Below are positions 34,496 through 45,183 of a stretch of 64,000 bases of DNA, one piece after another (within the stretch, counting starts at the first letter, position 1; every line of letters begins with the position of its first letter). The notes below the pieces were generated by a model, which saw only the letters and a list, made by a program, of their open reading frames with translations, was not told the origin of the DNA and did no database searches. Both the position numbers and the translations under genes were made by a program. The DNA is from Lolium rigidum (Eukaryota > Streptophyta > Magnoliopsida > Poales > Poaceae): assembly GCF_022539505.1 (NCBI RefSeq), contig NC_061508.1:95769276-95833275 (forward strand), given 5' to 3'.

Positions 34496-37400
34496 TGTCC
34501 TATCAGTACCGGTTCCAGAGAAGGCCCATTAGTACCGGTTGGACAACCGGTACTAATTAATCTGTAGTAAAGGACGAACCGGTACTAAAGGGGCTGGAGA
34601 CCTTTGGTACCGGTTCGTAACACGAACATGTACTAAAGGTTGGCACCATTTTTTTCTCTTTCCGTTTTGTTTTAAAAAATATTCAAAAAAAAATGCCAAT
34701 TTTTTTATTTGAATTGTTTTAGCACTTAATCGAACTATACACACATTTATCACTAAGCATTCTTAATTTCGCTCTAAATTACTTGTTTCTACTAACACTT
34801 ACCGGCCCCGCCCCAGCACGCTTAACTTCTTAGTTTCTTCCCTATGAGCTACCTACAGAGAATAGATGCTTACCTAAAAATAGTATCCTATCAATCCCAT
34901 TAACCCATGGACTATGATATCACAAACATTTATTTTGTGAACCGAAATAATTATTTAAATAAAAAATGAATCATTAATAATAATATTTGAATAAAATATT
35001 CTTGAATGCAAATAATAATTAACATATTTGCCTTTTTCGATTTAATATTAAATACTTCATATCAACAAATCCGTATCAAAATTTGACAAATAATATGTCA
35101 AAATCGATTAGAAAAATGAGAGAGACCCAAATATGACATCCATATCAACCATAACCTAATTCTTGACAAGGATTCCTCTGTCTTGTGCAGTCGGGGACTC
35201 TCACGCTCTAAATGCATGTAAACTCCCTAGAGAGAAGTGGATGCTGATGAAACATGTCACACCCTGGAGTGCAATCTTTGCAATAAAAAACATATAAACT
35301 TTTACACACATGTTATGGAACCCATAAACTTGTGGTGGGAACCCGACGCTCTAGAGACCAAGTAAGGTGAAACCCTAGCCTCGCTGAGAAATACCAGGCT
35401 TATAAGACTAAAGCCAGTACCGGCATTAAAAAGGGGTAGAAAAATATAACTAGTTTCTTGGTTGTGTTAGGTTAGGCCCTAGGAAGTCACAAGACAAAGG
35501 TATATAACCATGATCTTGACAAGTTTCCCTCATGTTTGTCCGATCCGTGACTTTCATGATCTAAGTCATGAAACTCCCTGGAGAGAAGCAGATGCCGGTG
35601 AAGCAGGTCACACCCCAGAGTGCAATATTTGCAATAAAAAACCCATAACACACTTTTACACACAAGTGATGGATCCCACTAGCTTGAGGTGGGAACCAGA
35701 CGCTCTAGAGCCCCACTCCGGTGAAACCCTAGCTCCGTTGTAGAAGAACCAGACTTATACGAGTACAACAGGTAGTTGAGTCAAAATGGGGTAGCAAAGT
35801 GTACCTAGTTTCTTGGTTGTGTTAGTCTAGGCCATAGGAACAATACAAAGGTATAACCTAAGTCTTCACAAGTTTCCCTTCGGCTTGTCCAATCTGGGAC
35901 TTTCATGCTATAAGTCAAGAAACTCCCTAGAGAGCAGTGGATGCCGGTGAAGCGGGTCATACCACAAAGTGCAATCTTTGTCATTCAAAACCCATAGCAC
36001 ACTTGCACACACATGTTATGGCACCCCTAGCTTGTGGTGGGATCTCAACGCTCCGGACCCCCTCTCTGATGAAACCCTAGCCCCGTTGGAGAAAAAAGAG
36101 GCTTATATGAATAAAGTCGGTATCACATCAAAATGGGGTAGAACATTGTAACTAGTAGCTTTTTTGTATTAGGCTAGGCCCTAGGAAGTCACAAGATAAA
36201 GTTATAACGCTAAATCTTCACAATATTCCCTCCGGATTGTCCTATCCGGGACTTTCACGCTTTAAGTTGTGAAAATCCCTAGAGAGTAGTGGATGCCGGT
36301 GAAGCGAGTCACAACCAGGAGTGCAATCTTTGCCATCCAAAACTCATAGCACACGTGTACACACATTTTATGGCACCCCTAGATTGTGGTTGTATCCCGA
36401 TGCTCCGGAGCCCCTCTCCGATGATACCCTATAGCCCCGTTGGAGAAAAACCAGACTTATAGAATACAACTGGTACCAGCGTATAAAAGGGGTAGAAAAG
36501 TGTAACTATTTGCTTGCTTGTGCTAGGTTAATCCCTAGGAAGTCACAAGACAAAGGTATATAACCCTTCTCCTGACAAGTTTCCCTCATGTTTGTCTGAT
36601 CTGGGACTTTCACGCTCCAAGTCATGAAACTCCCTATAGAGAAGTGGATGCCGGTGAAGCAAGTCACCCCCGAAGTGCAATCTTTGCCATCCAATACCTA
36701 TAACAAATTTTTACACACATGTGATGGAACCCACTAGCTTGTAGTGGGAACACGACTCTCCGGAGCCCCACTCCGGTGAATCCCTAGCCATGTTGGAGAA
36801 AACCAGACTTATACGAATACAGACGTGCATCGGAGTCAAAATGGGGTAGCAAAGTGTACCTAGTTTCTTGGTTGTGTTAGGTTAGGCCCTAGGAAGTCAC
36901 AAGACAAAGGTATAAGCTAAGTCTTCACAAGTTTCCCTCCGCTTGTCCAATCTAGGAATTTCATGCTATAAGTCATGAAACTCCCTAGAGAGAAGTGTAT
37001 GCCGATAAAGCAGGTCACACCCCGAAGTGCAATCTTTGTTATCCAAAACCCATAGCACACTTGTACGGACATATTAAGACACCCCTTAGCTTGTGGTGGG
37101 ATACCAACGCTCCAGAGCCCCTCTCCGATGAAACCCTAGCCCCGTTGGAGAAAAACAGGCTTATACAAATAAATCCGGTACCGGCGTCAAAATGGGGTAG
37201 AAAAGTGTAACTAGTTGCTTTGTTGTGTTAGTATAGACCCTAGGCGAGTCACAAGACAAAGGTATAACCCCAACTCTTCACAAGATTCCCTCCGGCTTAT
37301 CCAATCCGGGACTTTCACGCTTTAAGTCATGAAACTCCCTAGAGAGAAGTGGATGCCGCTGAAGCAGGTCACACCCTGGAGTGCAATATTTTCCATCCAA

Positions 37401-38562
37401 AACCCATTGCACCCTTGTACACACATTTTATGGAGGCCCCTAGCTTGTGGTGGGATACCGATGCTCCGGAGCCCCTCTCCGATGATACCCTATAGCCCCG
37501 TCAGAGAAAAACCAAACTTATAGGAAGTGTAATTAGTTGCTTGGTTGTGTTATTTTAGGCCTTAGGAATTCCCAAGACAAATGTATGACCCAACTCTTGA
37601 CAAGTTTCCCTCATGTTTGTCCGATATGGGATTTTAGGCTATAAGTCATGAAACTCCCTAGAGAGAAGTGGATGACGGTGAAGCAGGTCACACCTGAGAG
37701 TGAAATAATAGCCATACAAAATCTATAACACACTTGTACACACATGGTATGACACCCCATAACTTGTGGTGGGATCCCGACAGCTCCGGAGCCCCTCTCC
37801 GGTGAAAACCTAGCCCCGATGGAGAAAAACAATCTTATATGACTAATGCCGGTACCGACGTCGAAATGGGGTAGAAAAGTGCAAATATTTACTTGGTTGT
37901 GTTAGGGTGGACCCCACAAAGTTCCAAAACAAAATTATACCCCAACTCTTCACAAGATTGCTTCTAATTCGACCGAGGTGGGAGTTTCTAGCTGTAAGTC
38001 GAGAAACTCACTAGAGAGAAACTGGTGACGGTGAAGACGCTAACCTCTCGGAGTGAATCTTGGACATCTACAACCCAAAACACACTTGTACCCACTTGGT
38101 ATGGAACCACATAACTTTTGGTTAGATTCCGACGCTCCGGAGCCCCTCTTCGATGAAACCCTAGTTTGAACATGGAAATTTTTATCCTTGCTCATGGATT
38201 TTTTTGAATAATATAGTTTGAACCATGTGTATGATGATGTAGATATACTTCTTCTCTTCGAAACAAGCTAAAGAACATCGAAATATGAGTTTTGATGCAA
38301 ACGTTTTGCTCAAAATGGTTAGTACTTGTTCATGATACGAACCGGGACTAAAGATGGACCTTTAGTAACGGTTCGTGATACAAACCGGTACTAAAAGATT
38401 CGTGACCCTTTAGTCCCGGTTCGTACTAAAGATGAGGTTCGAATGGTACTAAAGGTTGCCGGCGCCTTGGGCAGACGAACCGGTACTAATGTTACATGTA
38501 GTACCGATTCGTAAGGGAACCGGTACTAAAGGTCCAATCCTTTAGCCTGTTTTCTACTAGTG
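34496..38562. mobile_element. CACTA element, left-truncated, with internal tandem array
   Basis: The right end reads TTTTCTACTAGTG at 38550-38562, the reverse complement of CACTAGTAGAAAA. Both flanks carry subterminal words of the ACCGGTACTAAAGG / TTTAGTACCGGTTCG type (34505-34640 and 38330-38545), as in Caspar-like grass elements. The left CACTA terminus is missing. Compared with the second block copy near 42610-42680, about 60 bp of left flank is also gone, so a deletion removed both. No transposase is present. Confidence 0.75.
35160..38170. repeat. Nine-unit tandem repeat (~350 bp) inside the CACTA
   Basis: The core GAAACTCCCTAGAGAGAAGT begins near 35218, 35571, 35919, 36273, 36627, 36977, 37329, 37648 and 38001. 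Spacing is therefore about 350 bp, with one unit shortened to about 320 bp. Each unit also holds GGATGCCGGTGAAGCAGGTC and GGTTGTGTTAGG words. Short frames of 60-80 residues recur because the unit recurs. They do not look like genes. Confidence 0.9.
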
Positions 38563-39180
38563 CCTATGCGACAAGTACATTGTTGGCAGATCTGTCTTTT
38601 CATGAGCATGCAAATGAAGGTGGTTTGGTCCCTCCAATTGTCGACTACTTGGCCAGGACGTGAGTCGAGCCGAAAGGAATAATTTTTGATCAAGTCATTT
38701 GCGGTCACAAGCTTACAGTTATCGTGTTGTTAATTATAATTATTGGTCAAGTCATTTGTTGACATCAAATATTTCTTGATGATTCTCCCCGGAATGACCG
38801 ATACCCCGATAGCCAACCCAATATTCGATGGCCTTAAAATATTCAAGAAATCCATGGGAACATTTTCTAGTTCTTCCTAATTGGATACAACATAGAATAA
38901 ACTCATTGTCTCCTAAATTTGAGCCATCAAATGTTTCTTTGATTAGATTGTTATATCGTCCGAAGATATCTTAGATTCCTAACTTATTACATCTGATCTA
39001 GTAAACCCCTTTTACCTCGTTGGGTTCACATGATTTCTGTATGATTTCAACATAATTGATATTTCTCTGGAATTTTTTCCTCTATAGGTTCTTAAAAATG
39101 AAGAATGTCTTTCGAGAACTTGCGTGAGATTTGTGCATTTCTGTATTAAGCTTAGGGGAAATAGCATACATCAGAGAAAC
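38563..39180. repeat. Right half of duplicated block, copy 1
   Basis: This segment matches about 42680-43290, sharing GTTGGCAGATCTGTC, ATTCGATGGCCTTAAAATATT and TGTATTAAGCTTAGGGGAAATAG. It continues the block left at 34495; the CACTA element lies between. No gene is seen. Confidence 0.7.
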
Positions 39181-40154
39181 AATATTGTAAACATTGGTTC
39201 TAATCACATGTGTCCTACCACTTTAGTGTTGGCAAATGAAGTAGAAATTTCTAACACATAGAGCTAGAGATAGCCGAAATCATGACAGACCTTGAGGAAA
39301 CACTTGGTTGTAACAACATCTCCACCGGTGCCCTCAACATCCGGTGCTTGTCGCCGGCGCATGCTTTGGGAGTGCGGGCAGACGTGCTGCCCTATTGAGA
39401 GCGCCCCCCCCCCCCCCCGACACCGGCTTGTTGCAATAGATGGGCTGAAATAAATTTGTGATTAAATTTAAACAAAAGACGACCTTTCGCCTAACTAGGT
39501 AGCCACGTCGGCAAGGCCGGTGATCATGCGTTTATATACCAACAAATCAAATGCCTGAAGATGCCTCACGGTCATGCGCGGCCTTGTTGGACGCGAGCGC
39601 GATGTCCGCAGTGCCTCCCATGCCGCCTCCTCGATGGCAGTGTTGCACAAGCACTCGTCCTTGTTGGCCTTCAACCTCTTGCTTTTAGTGCACTTCATCT
39701 ACGTCTAGACGATCTTCGTCGCCGTCCTAGTCTTAGGATCTGGCACCTAGACCTCTTTCGCCTCGGTCTCTTCCACCTCGACTTTTTTCTCCTCGTCATC
39801 TTTGTTGTCCACTTCTTCATCCTGAGTGCCGGTCCCCTGGTTGACAGTAGGTTGTGTGCCGTCGCCCCTGATAATTTTGGCCAGGATCTCCAACCCTTGA
39901 ACCAAATCGTATAGGGTCGAACAAAAAAAAAAGATCATGCAATTTACGATACACACAGACATGTGTGTGCACGTCGATCGTACTATGTTCCCATCGCCAT
40001 GCATTTCGCCGAACATGAGGCGGTCTGCATATGAACTGTCGCAAAAGAGGTTGCGCCCTCTCCCTCCTGTGCGGTCGACGTCTGGTTCTCGGCCCCTCTA
40101 TAGGGCCGATGACTCCAAGTACGAGTGATTGAGGTTAAAACTTTGACATTCATC
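39181..40154 (-). other. Junction region with unrecognised minus-strand frames
   Basis: A run of 15 C lies at 39404-39418. Minus-strand frames at 39747-40016 (acidic and Lys/Glu-rich at its end) and 39495-39698 (begins MKCTKSKRLKANKDE) may be pieces of one decayed gene separated by stops. I do not recognise the product, and the composition alone could explain them. Confidence 0.3.
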
Positions 40155-41331
40155 GCTCCGCTCTCACCGAACCCGTGGGGGATCTTTGTTCCTAAACATG
40201 GAGTACCAGCCTCTTGGTCGAAAAACGCTGGGTCCATAGGCGAACCACATACCGGCACCATTGAAATTCATAAGCATGGAAGTAGATATTGTGAGGCCGA
40301 GGTTTACCTGCTTGATGGCCTGTTTGGCGCGGCGAACTTTACAATCCACCGTCATTGTCGCACGTTGAGCGAGCTCATCCTCTGACTGGGCATCAGTCAT
40401 ATTGGGTGGGCGGCCGCGCGGTTTGTTAGGAGCAGCGCCGCCGCATCCATCCCACCGACCACACTTGTTGGGCGATATCGGTAGGGATCTACGGCAACAA
40501 TGGGAGATATTCGTCGGCGGGCCGGAAATGGGTGGAAGGATTGCCCGCATGCTAGGGGAGAAGGGAAAGTGATATAGTTGCTGTAGTTTTTACTTGTTGA
40601 CAGGAATAATCTTCCCATAAGAATTCGACGTGACTTGTGTTGACGTGGTTGCAGACACGCCCGGTAGCGGCTGAACAAACGGGAGCTGAATCGGGGTTGG
40701 CGAAAACTTTGGATTAGGCCCATCGGCCAATTTTACCTATAATGCGTGGCCCAGTGGGTGACATTCTGCCAGAGCCCATAATAATCCTACTGGTCGCGTT
40801 ACTGAGAGCCAGTGGATGCCTAGACAGGTGTCATATTCAGCAAGGTTGGCAGATCCAACTTTTTCAGATGTAGCAGACTCGTGTCTCACAACTGCTGCGA
40901 GTACTGTTGCTGGCATGTGGTCTCGTCGCCTCCAATTATGGAAATGACCAGTAGTAAGTGCATGGTTGTCCGTTCTTAAACATTATTCTCCCCACGTAAA
41001 GTTGGTGTAGGTAGCCAACGTCGATTCACTGTTCACTAGAGAAGGTGAAGCGGGTTTCATGAACTGTGTATTTCATCAGCTACCGACACAGCCACCAATC
41101 AAGATATCCAGATTTGTGGACATGCAGCTGTGTTGTATACATGTTCGAATAGGAGAAGGTGAAGGGGGGTTTCAAGAACATACGTCTTCGTATCATCTTG
41201 CGGCAGTTTCAATAAAATAGAGAAGAAGCTAGAAATCAATTAGACAAGGACTCAACCTAATTGTGATTATATACTCAATGTCTGTATAGGTAATTGCCAT
41301 GAAAGTGAGGTTAATACTTTAAGTATCTTCA
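40155..41331. repeat. Duplicated block, copy 2, left part
   Basis: It matches 31660-32480, then jumps to sequence matching 34215-34495. The minus-strand frame at 40164-40550 (128 residues) is open here, with PPISGPP, KPRGRPPNMTDAQSEDELAQ and a FRPRGWYSMFRNKD tail. It differs from the broken copy near 31700-32042 by many substitutions. The family is unknown. No start signal or splice sites support a gene. Confidence 0.5.
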
Positions 41332-41347
41332 GTAAGACTCGGTACAT

Positions 41348-42587
41348 TTTTTTTTTTTAGAAATAGGGACCTGTCCCCGGCCTCTGCATCAAAATGATGC
41401 ACGCAGCCAGTTTTCATTTAATAAGATAGAAGCAAAATTCCGACGCCTTACAAAGATTTACAAGGATTAACCGGAAGCCACCTGCCTGACGACAATTCTT
41501 CATACCTACAAACCTACACTTGATGAAGGGGGCTGTCAAAATCGAAGCCTCATGCCCTGACCTGACACACCAACGCACATCATTTAAACCGGACAAACCG
41601 GTCCAACAGATGCAAGGCGACACACGCCGATGCTCCGCTACCGCCGTCTTCCACCGAACCATCTTCCTGAGTAATCGATGCAGTGACCTTGTCAGGCCTG
41701 CCGTCGACATCACCACGATGCCAAACAGCACCTCCTCCCTCCTCCCTGCGCGAGTCCAACAACATGCATCTGGCACCGAGACCCTGCCGCACCATGCCGC
41801 CGAGAATCGTTGTTGACGATACTGTAGATGTACACCGCTCCGGTTCTTGCCACCTCCATCCGACCACTGCTCCAAAACAATGCCCCCAAGAGGGAAAGCG
41901 ACATTGGGTGCCGCCATTGTCCAATCCGGAATAACCGGATCTAGGGTTTCCCCCGTAGCAGCGCGAGTGGGAATACGACAGCTGCAAAGATGATGCCTCC
42001 AACAAGGTGACGGCGCATAGACACCGTCATCGCCCGCCACGACCGGAGTCGGAGCACGGTTTTCACCGGCAGCAGCGTGTCCCCCCTCGCCGCCGGGACT
42101 AGATATGCGATCCGGGATCAAGCACAACTAGTCGGCCGACTACCTCCGACGAAGGAGGAAGCCACCACCACCACGCCCAGGACCGGAGCCCCGGACGTCC
42201 TCGTGTTGTAGATCAGCCCAGCACCTGAGCATGGACGAACGAAGGGACGACCGCGCAGCGAGATTGACCCGATTGAGCCCGTCTGGGCCCAGATCGCGCC
42301 GCCACCGCCCCTGCAGTCGCCGACCGCCTCCGCCATCAACCCACGCCTGGTCGCCGCCGACCCTACCACCGCCGCCGATCCGCCGGAGAAGGAGTGCCGC
42401 CACCCCATCGAACTTGGGCCGAGGTAGACCGCCGACGCCGCCACACCACGGGGGCTTTGCCCTGAGATGGCCCCGGCGACGGCGGCGGAGGGGAGACGGG
42501 CGAGGTGGAGCCTGAAGGCGCGCGGCGGGATCCCCCCGGTGCGGCGCGGCGCCGCTGCACGGGAGGGTAGGAGAGGGTTACGGGAGG
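41348..42587 (-). mobile_element. Short LINE-like retroposon without reverse transcriptase
   Basis: A 16-bp duplication GTAAGACTCGGTACAT flanks it exactly (41332-41347 and 42588-42603). It starts with a T-run on the + strand, so the minus strand ends in poly(A). Just before the tail, the minus strand carries TTTTGATGCAGAGGCCGGGG, typical of grass L1-type LINE 3' ends. The other end is very GC-rich, like a LINE 5' UTR. A 161-residue minus frame (42118-42603) has no domain I recognise. At 1.24 kb it lacks the LINE proteins and must have been mobilised in trans. Confidence 0.8.
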
Positions 42588-42603
42588 GTAAGACTCGGTA
42601 CAT

Positions 42604-43290
42604 GAAGATATGTAAACTGACGACTTACCATGAACTTTTGTTTCAACCGGGATGTATTCTACAGTTTTATGAATTGTAGTGCCTGTGCGACGAGTACACT
42701 GTTGGCAGATCTGTCTTTTCATGGCCATGCAAATGAAGGTGGTTTGGTTCCTCCAATTGTCCACTACTCGGCAGAATGTGAGTCAAGTCATTTACGGTCA
42801 CAAGCTTACTTTTATTGTTTTGTCCATTATAATTATTGGTCAAGTTATTTGATGAGATCAAGTAATTCTTGATGATTTTCCACGGATGCGTATCTACATC
42901 TTCTATTTTTGCCAGTTTGAGGGCCGCATTAAGTCTCCAAGTTAATCCTAGAATAAAATCAGTATATCCTAATTATGAACCACCCAAATATTTTATTATC
43001 ATCCGAATAGTGTAAATATTCTCTCCTTAAGGACCCTTACCCCGATAGAGAAGCCAATATTCGATGGCCTTAAAATATTCAATAAATGCATGGGAATATT
43101 TTCTAGTTCTTAATTGGATACAACATAGAGTAAACTCATTGGGTAACTTGATACAACATAGTTTTATTTTTTGGATTTTTTTCCTCTAAAGGTCCTAAAA
43201 AATGAAGGATTTCTTCGAGAAATCGCATTAGATTTGTGTGTTTCTGTATTAAGCTTAGGGGAAATAGCGCACATCAGAGATATGATGCCT
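42604..43290. repeat. Duplicated block, copy 2, right part
   Basis: It matches 34484-34495 and then 38563-39180, and includes about 60 bp that copy 1 lost at the CACTA insertion. It contains no gene. Confidence 0.65.
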
Positions 43291-43368
43291 GGAATATCAA
43301 ACTGTAACCGGCAACTCCACCCAGTTAAGAGCCACTATGGGAATTAACATTCCACGACACAAACTCTA

Positions 43369-43623
43369 CTATCTAATCACCCCACACATACAATATTCTT
43401 CCCAAAGCATCCATTCGTCATAGATGGCCTCGGTGACTCTCCATGCTGGTAAAGTTTGTCCTTCAAACAAATGCGCGATACGCTCCAGCCAGAGTGTCAT
43501 GATCATCATCATGAGAATGTAATTTGTTGTCTTCTGATCCTTTCGGGACAGATGATGCACAACTAAAGTCCACCCGTCCATGCAGTGGCACCACCGTAGA
43601 ACACCACTTTTTGTTCTCTCCAA
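43369..43623 (-). pseudogene. Possible LINE reverse-transcriptase C-terminal remnant
   Basis: The 84-residue frame reads VVHHLSRKDQKT then MTLWLERIAHLFEG and ends in a Trp/Glu-rich stretch. This resembles the segment after the zf-RVT motif in plant LINEs, where a W-x-x-W/L-ER-N-x-R-x-F pattern is usual. No reverse-transcriptase core is present upstream. The call rests on this pattern alone. Confidence 0.35.
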
Positions 43624-43629
43624 GAAGCG

Positions 43630-43880
43630 GCAAAGCCGGTTCCTCTACGAACTGGGGCTAAAGGCTACAAAGCCGGAGGCGGGGGCGAGCATAGAATCTC
43701 GGGGGTGGGGGTGGGGGCTTTAGCCCTAGTCTGAGCCACCAACCGGGGAAAAGGGGGTGGTGGCTACCATTCGCCTCCCTTTAGTCACGGTTGGTGATAC
43801 GAACCGGATCTAATAATCCGAACGGTTTGCCTCCCTCGCGTGGTTATGTCGCTTGATCGGGAACTGCTACAGTAACACGG
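43630..43880. repeat. CACTA-like subterminal fragment with G-runs
   Basis: Words such as CCGGTTCCTCTACGAACTGG and GGTGATACGAACCGG resemble CACTA subterminal repeats in opposite orientations. Three G5 runs separated by single T (43701-43717), plus a G5 run at 43681-43685, could form a G-quadruplex. No terminus or target duplication is found. Confidence 0.4.
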
Positions 43881-43955
43881 CGCATTTCTTTGTTCATCTC
43901 CTGCCTGTATCCTGCCCTCTCTCTACTCTATCTCTTTCATCCCCATCTCCACACC

Positions 43956-44200
43956 ATGGATTCTCCAATCACTCGCTTTGGGGAGGTATCCACACATGGC
44001 ACGTCCAAGCTTAGTGTCGATCACACCAACGAGAGCGGCGAGATGTCGGGTTTTCTTGCCCAATTGAACGGATTTTTTGAAGGGGCGAAGGACTAAGAGA
44101 GGTTCATAGGGATTGATCTTGAGTACATGACTAATCAAAAGGATGTTGTCGTCATCCAACGTTGCTTCAAGAATAATGTCTTGGTCTTCCAATGGCAAGG
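43956..44200 (+). pseudogene. 3'-5' exonuclease-like (WRN/DnaQ type) exon, broken
   Basis: The ATG at 43956 in ACACC context opens MDSPITRFGEV. The frame runs to FEGAKD, then a TAA at 44094-44096. Straight after it, in the same frame, comes RFIGIDLEY, the DxE exonuclease motif I, then VVVIQRCFKNNVLVFQWQ. The exon ends at a donor CAAG/GTACGTAAG. This fits the first exon of a Werner-like 3'-5' exonuclease gene, a family often found as captured fragments in grass transposons. Later exons, and so motifs II and III, are not in the window. Confidence 0.55.
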
Positions 44201-44303
44201 TACGTAAGTTTTGAGGCTTTTTCTTGATCCATATAGCATAGGTTATGATGAAAATAGCATAGGATATCAACTTGTCCGATCCCCATTTGAATCATATATG
44301 TGT

Positions 44304-44837
44304 GACATATTGGCAAATCCGTGATAGAACATATGACATGTATTTAGGACATATTAACAAATTGCATAGGATAGCAAAATGTTCCCATTTGAATTCTATG
44401 TAAAAAATCAATTACTATTTAGTAATGAATTAATTTTCCTTGTTGCATATTGGCAAATCCGTGATAGAACATATGACAATGTTTATTTAGGACATATTGG
44501 AAAATTGCATAGGATAGCAAAATGTTCCCATTTGAATTCTATGTGAAAAATCAATTACTATTTAGTAGTGAATTAATTTTCCTTACTGCATATTGGCTAT
44601 CCGTGATAGAACATATGACGTAGTTTATTTGGGACATATTGGCAAATTGCATACGATAGCAAAATATTCCCATTTGAATTCTATGTGAAAAATCAATTAC
44701 TATTTAGTAGTGAATTAATTTTCCGTGTTACATATTGGCAAATCCATGATAGAACACATGACAATGTTTATTTTGGACATATTGGCAAATTGCATAGGAT
44801 AACAAAATGTTCCCATTTGAATTCTATGTGGAAAAAC
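44304..44837. repeat. Four-unit ~143-bp tandem repeat in the exonuclease intron
   Basis: The unit begins CATATTGGCAAATCCGTGATAG and repeats at about 44305, 44446, 44588 and 44731. It includes AAAATGTTCCCATTTGAATT and CAATTACTATTTAGTA. The last unit is cut by the copia LTR at 44838. Confidence 0.85.
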
Positions 44838-45183
44838 TGTTGGGAATATGCCCTAGAGGCAATCATATATGATGTGATTCCCAATGTATTCACAAAGTTA
44901 TTTAGCTGTCCTTGTTTGAAGATCTGATATGTATCATTGAATATGTGATTCGGTTGTGGAACTATGTATTCATGTTGTTCATACTAAATTGTCCTTGGTC
45001 ATTGAGGTTGTGTTGGACACATAACCTAGACTAATGTGAAAGTTGGCTGATGACTCGGTTGCACTTGTCATGGGCATGGTGATGCCATTCCAGCTTACAC
45101 GGGCTCGGCTAAAGAGTCTAGTGAGTCATACCGACCCAAATTGAGATTCAACAAGGTCGTCATTTGCATGTCTCAATCAATGT

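Noticed and set aside
35160..38170. The nine-unit repeat as a CRISPR array
   Set aside because: Units are about 350 bp with no short repeat/spacer pattern, and the context is a plant CACTA element.
39404..39418. A run of 15 C as a functional element
   Set aside because: A single homopolymer in decayed repeat DNA; length is unreliable in sequencing and nothing nearby suggests a role.
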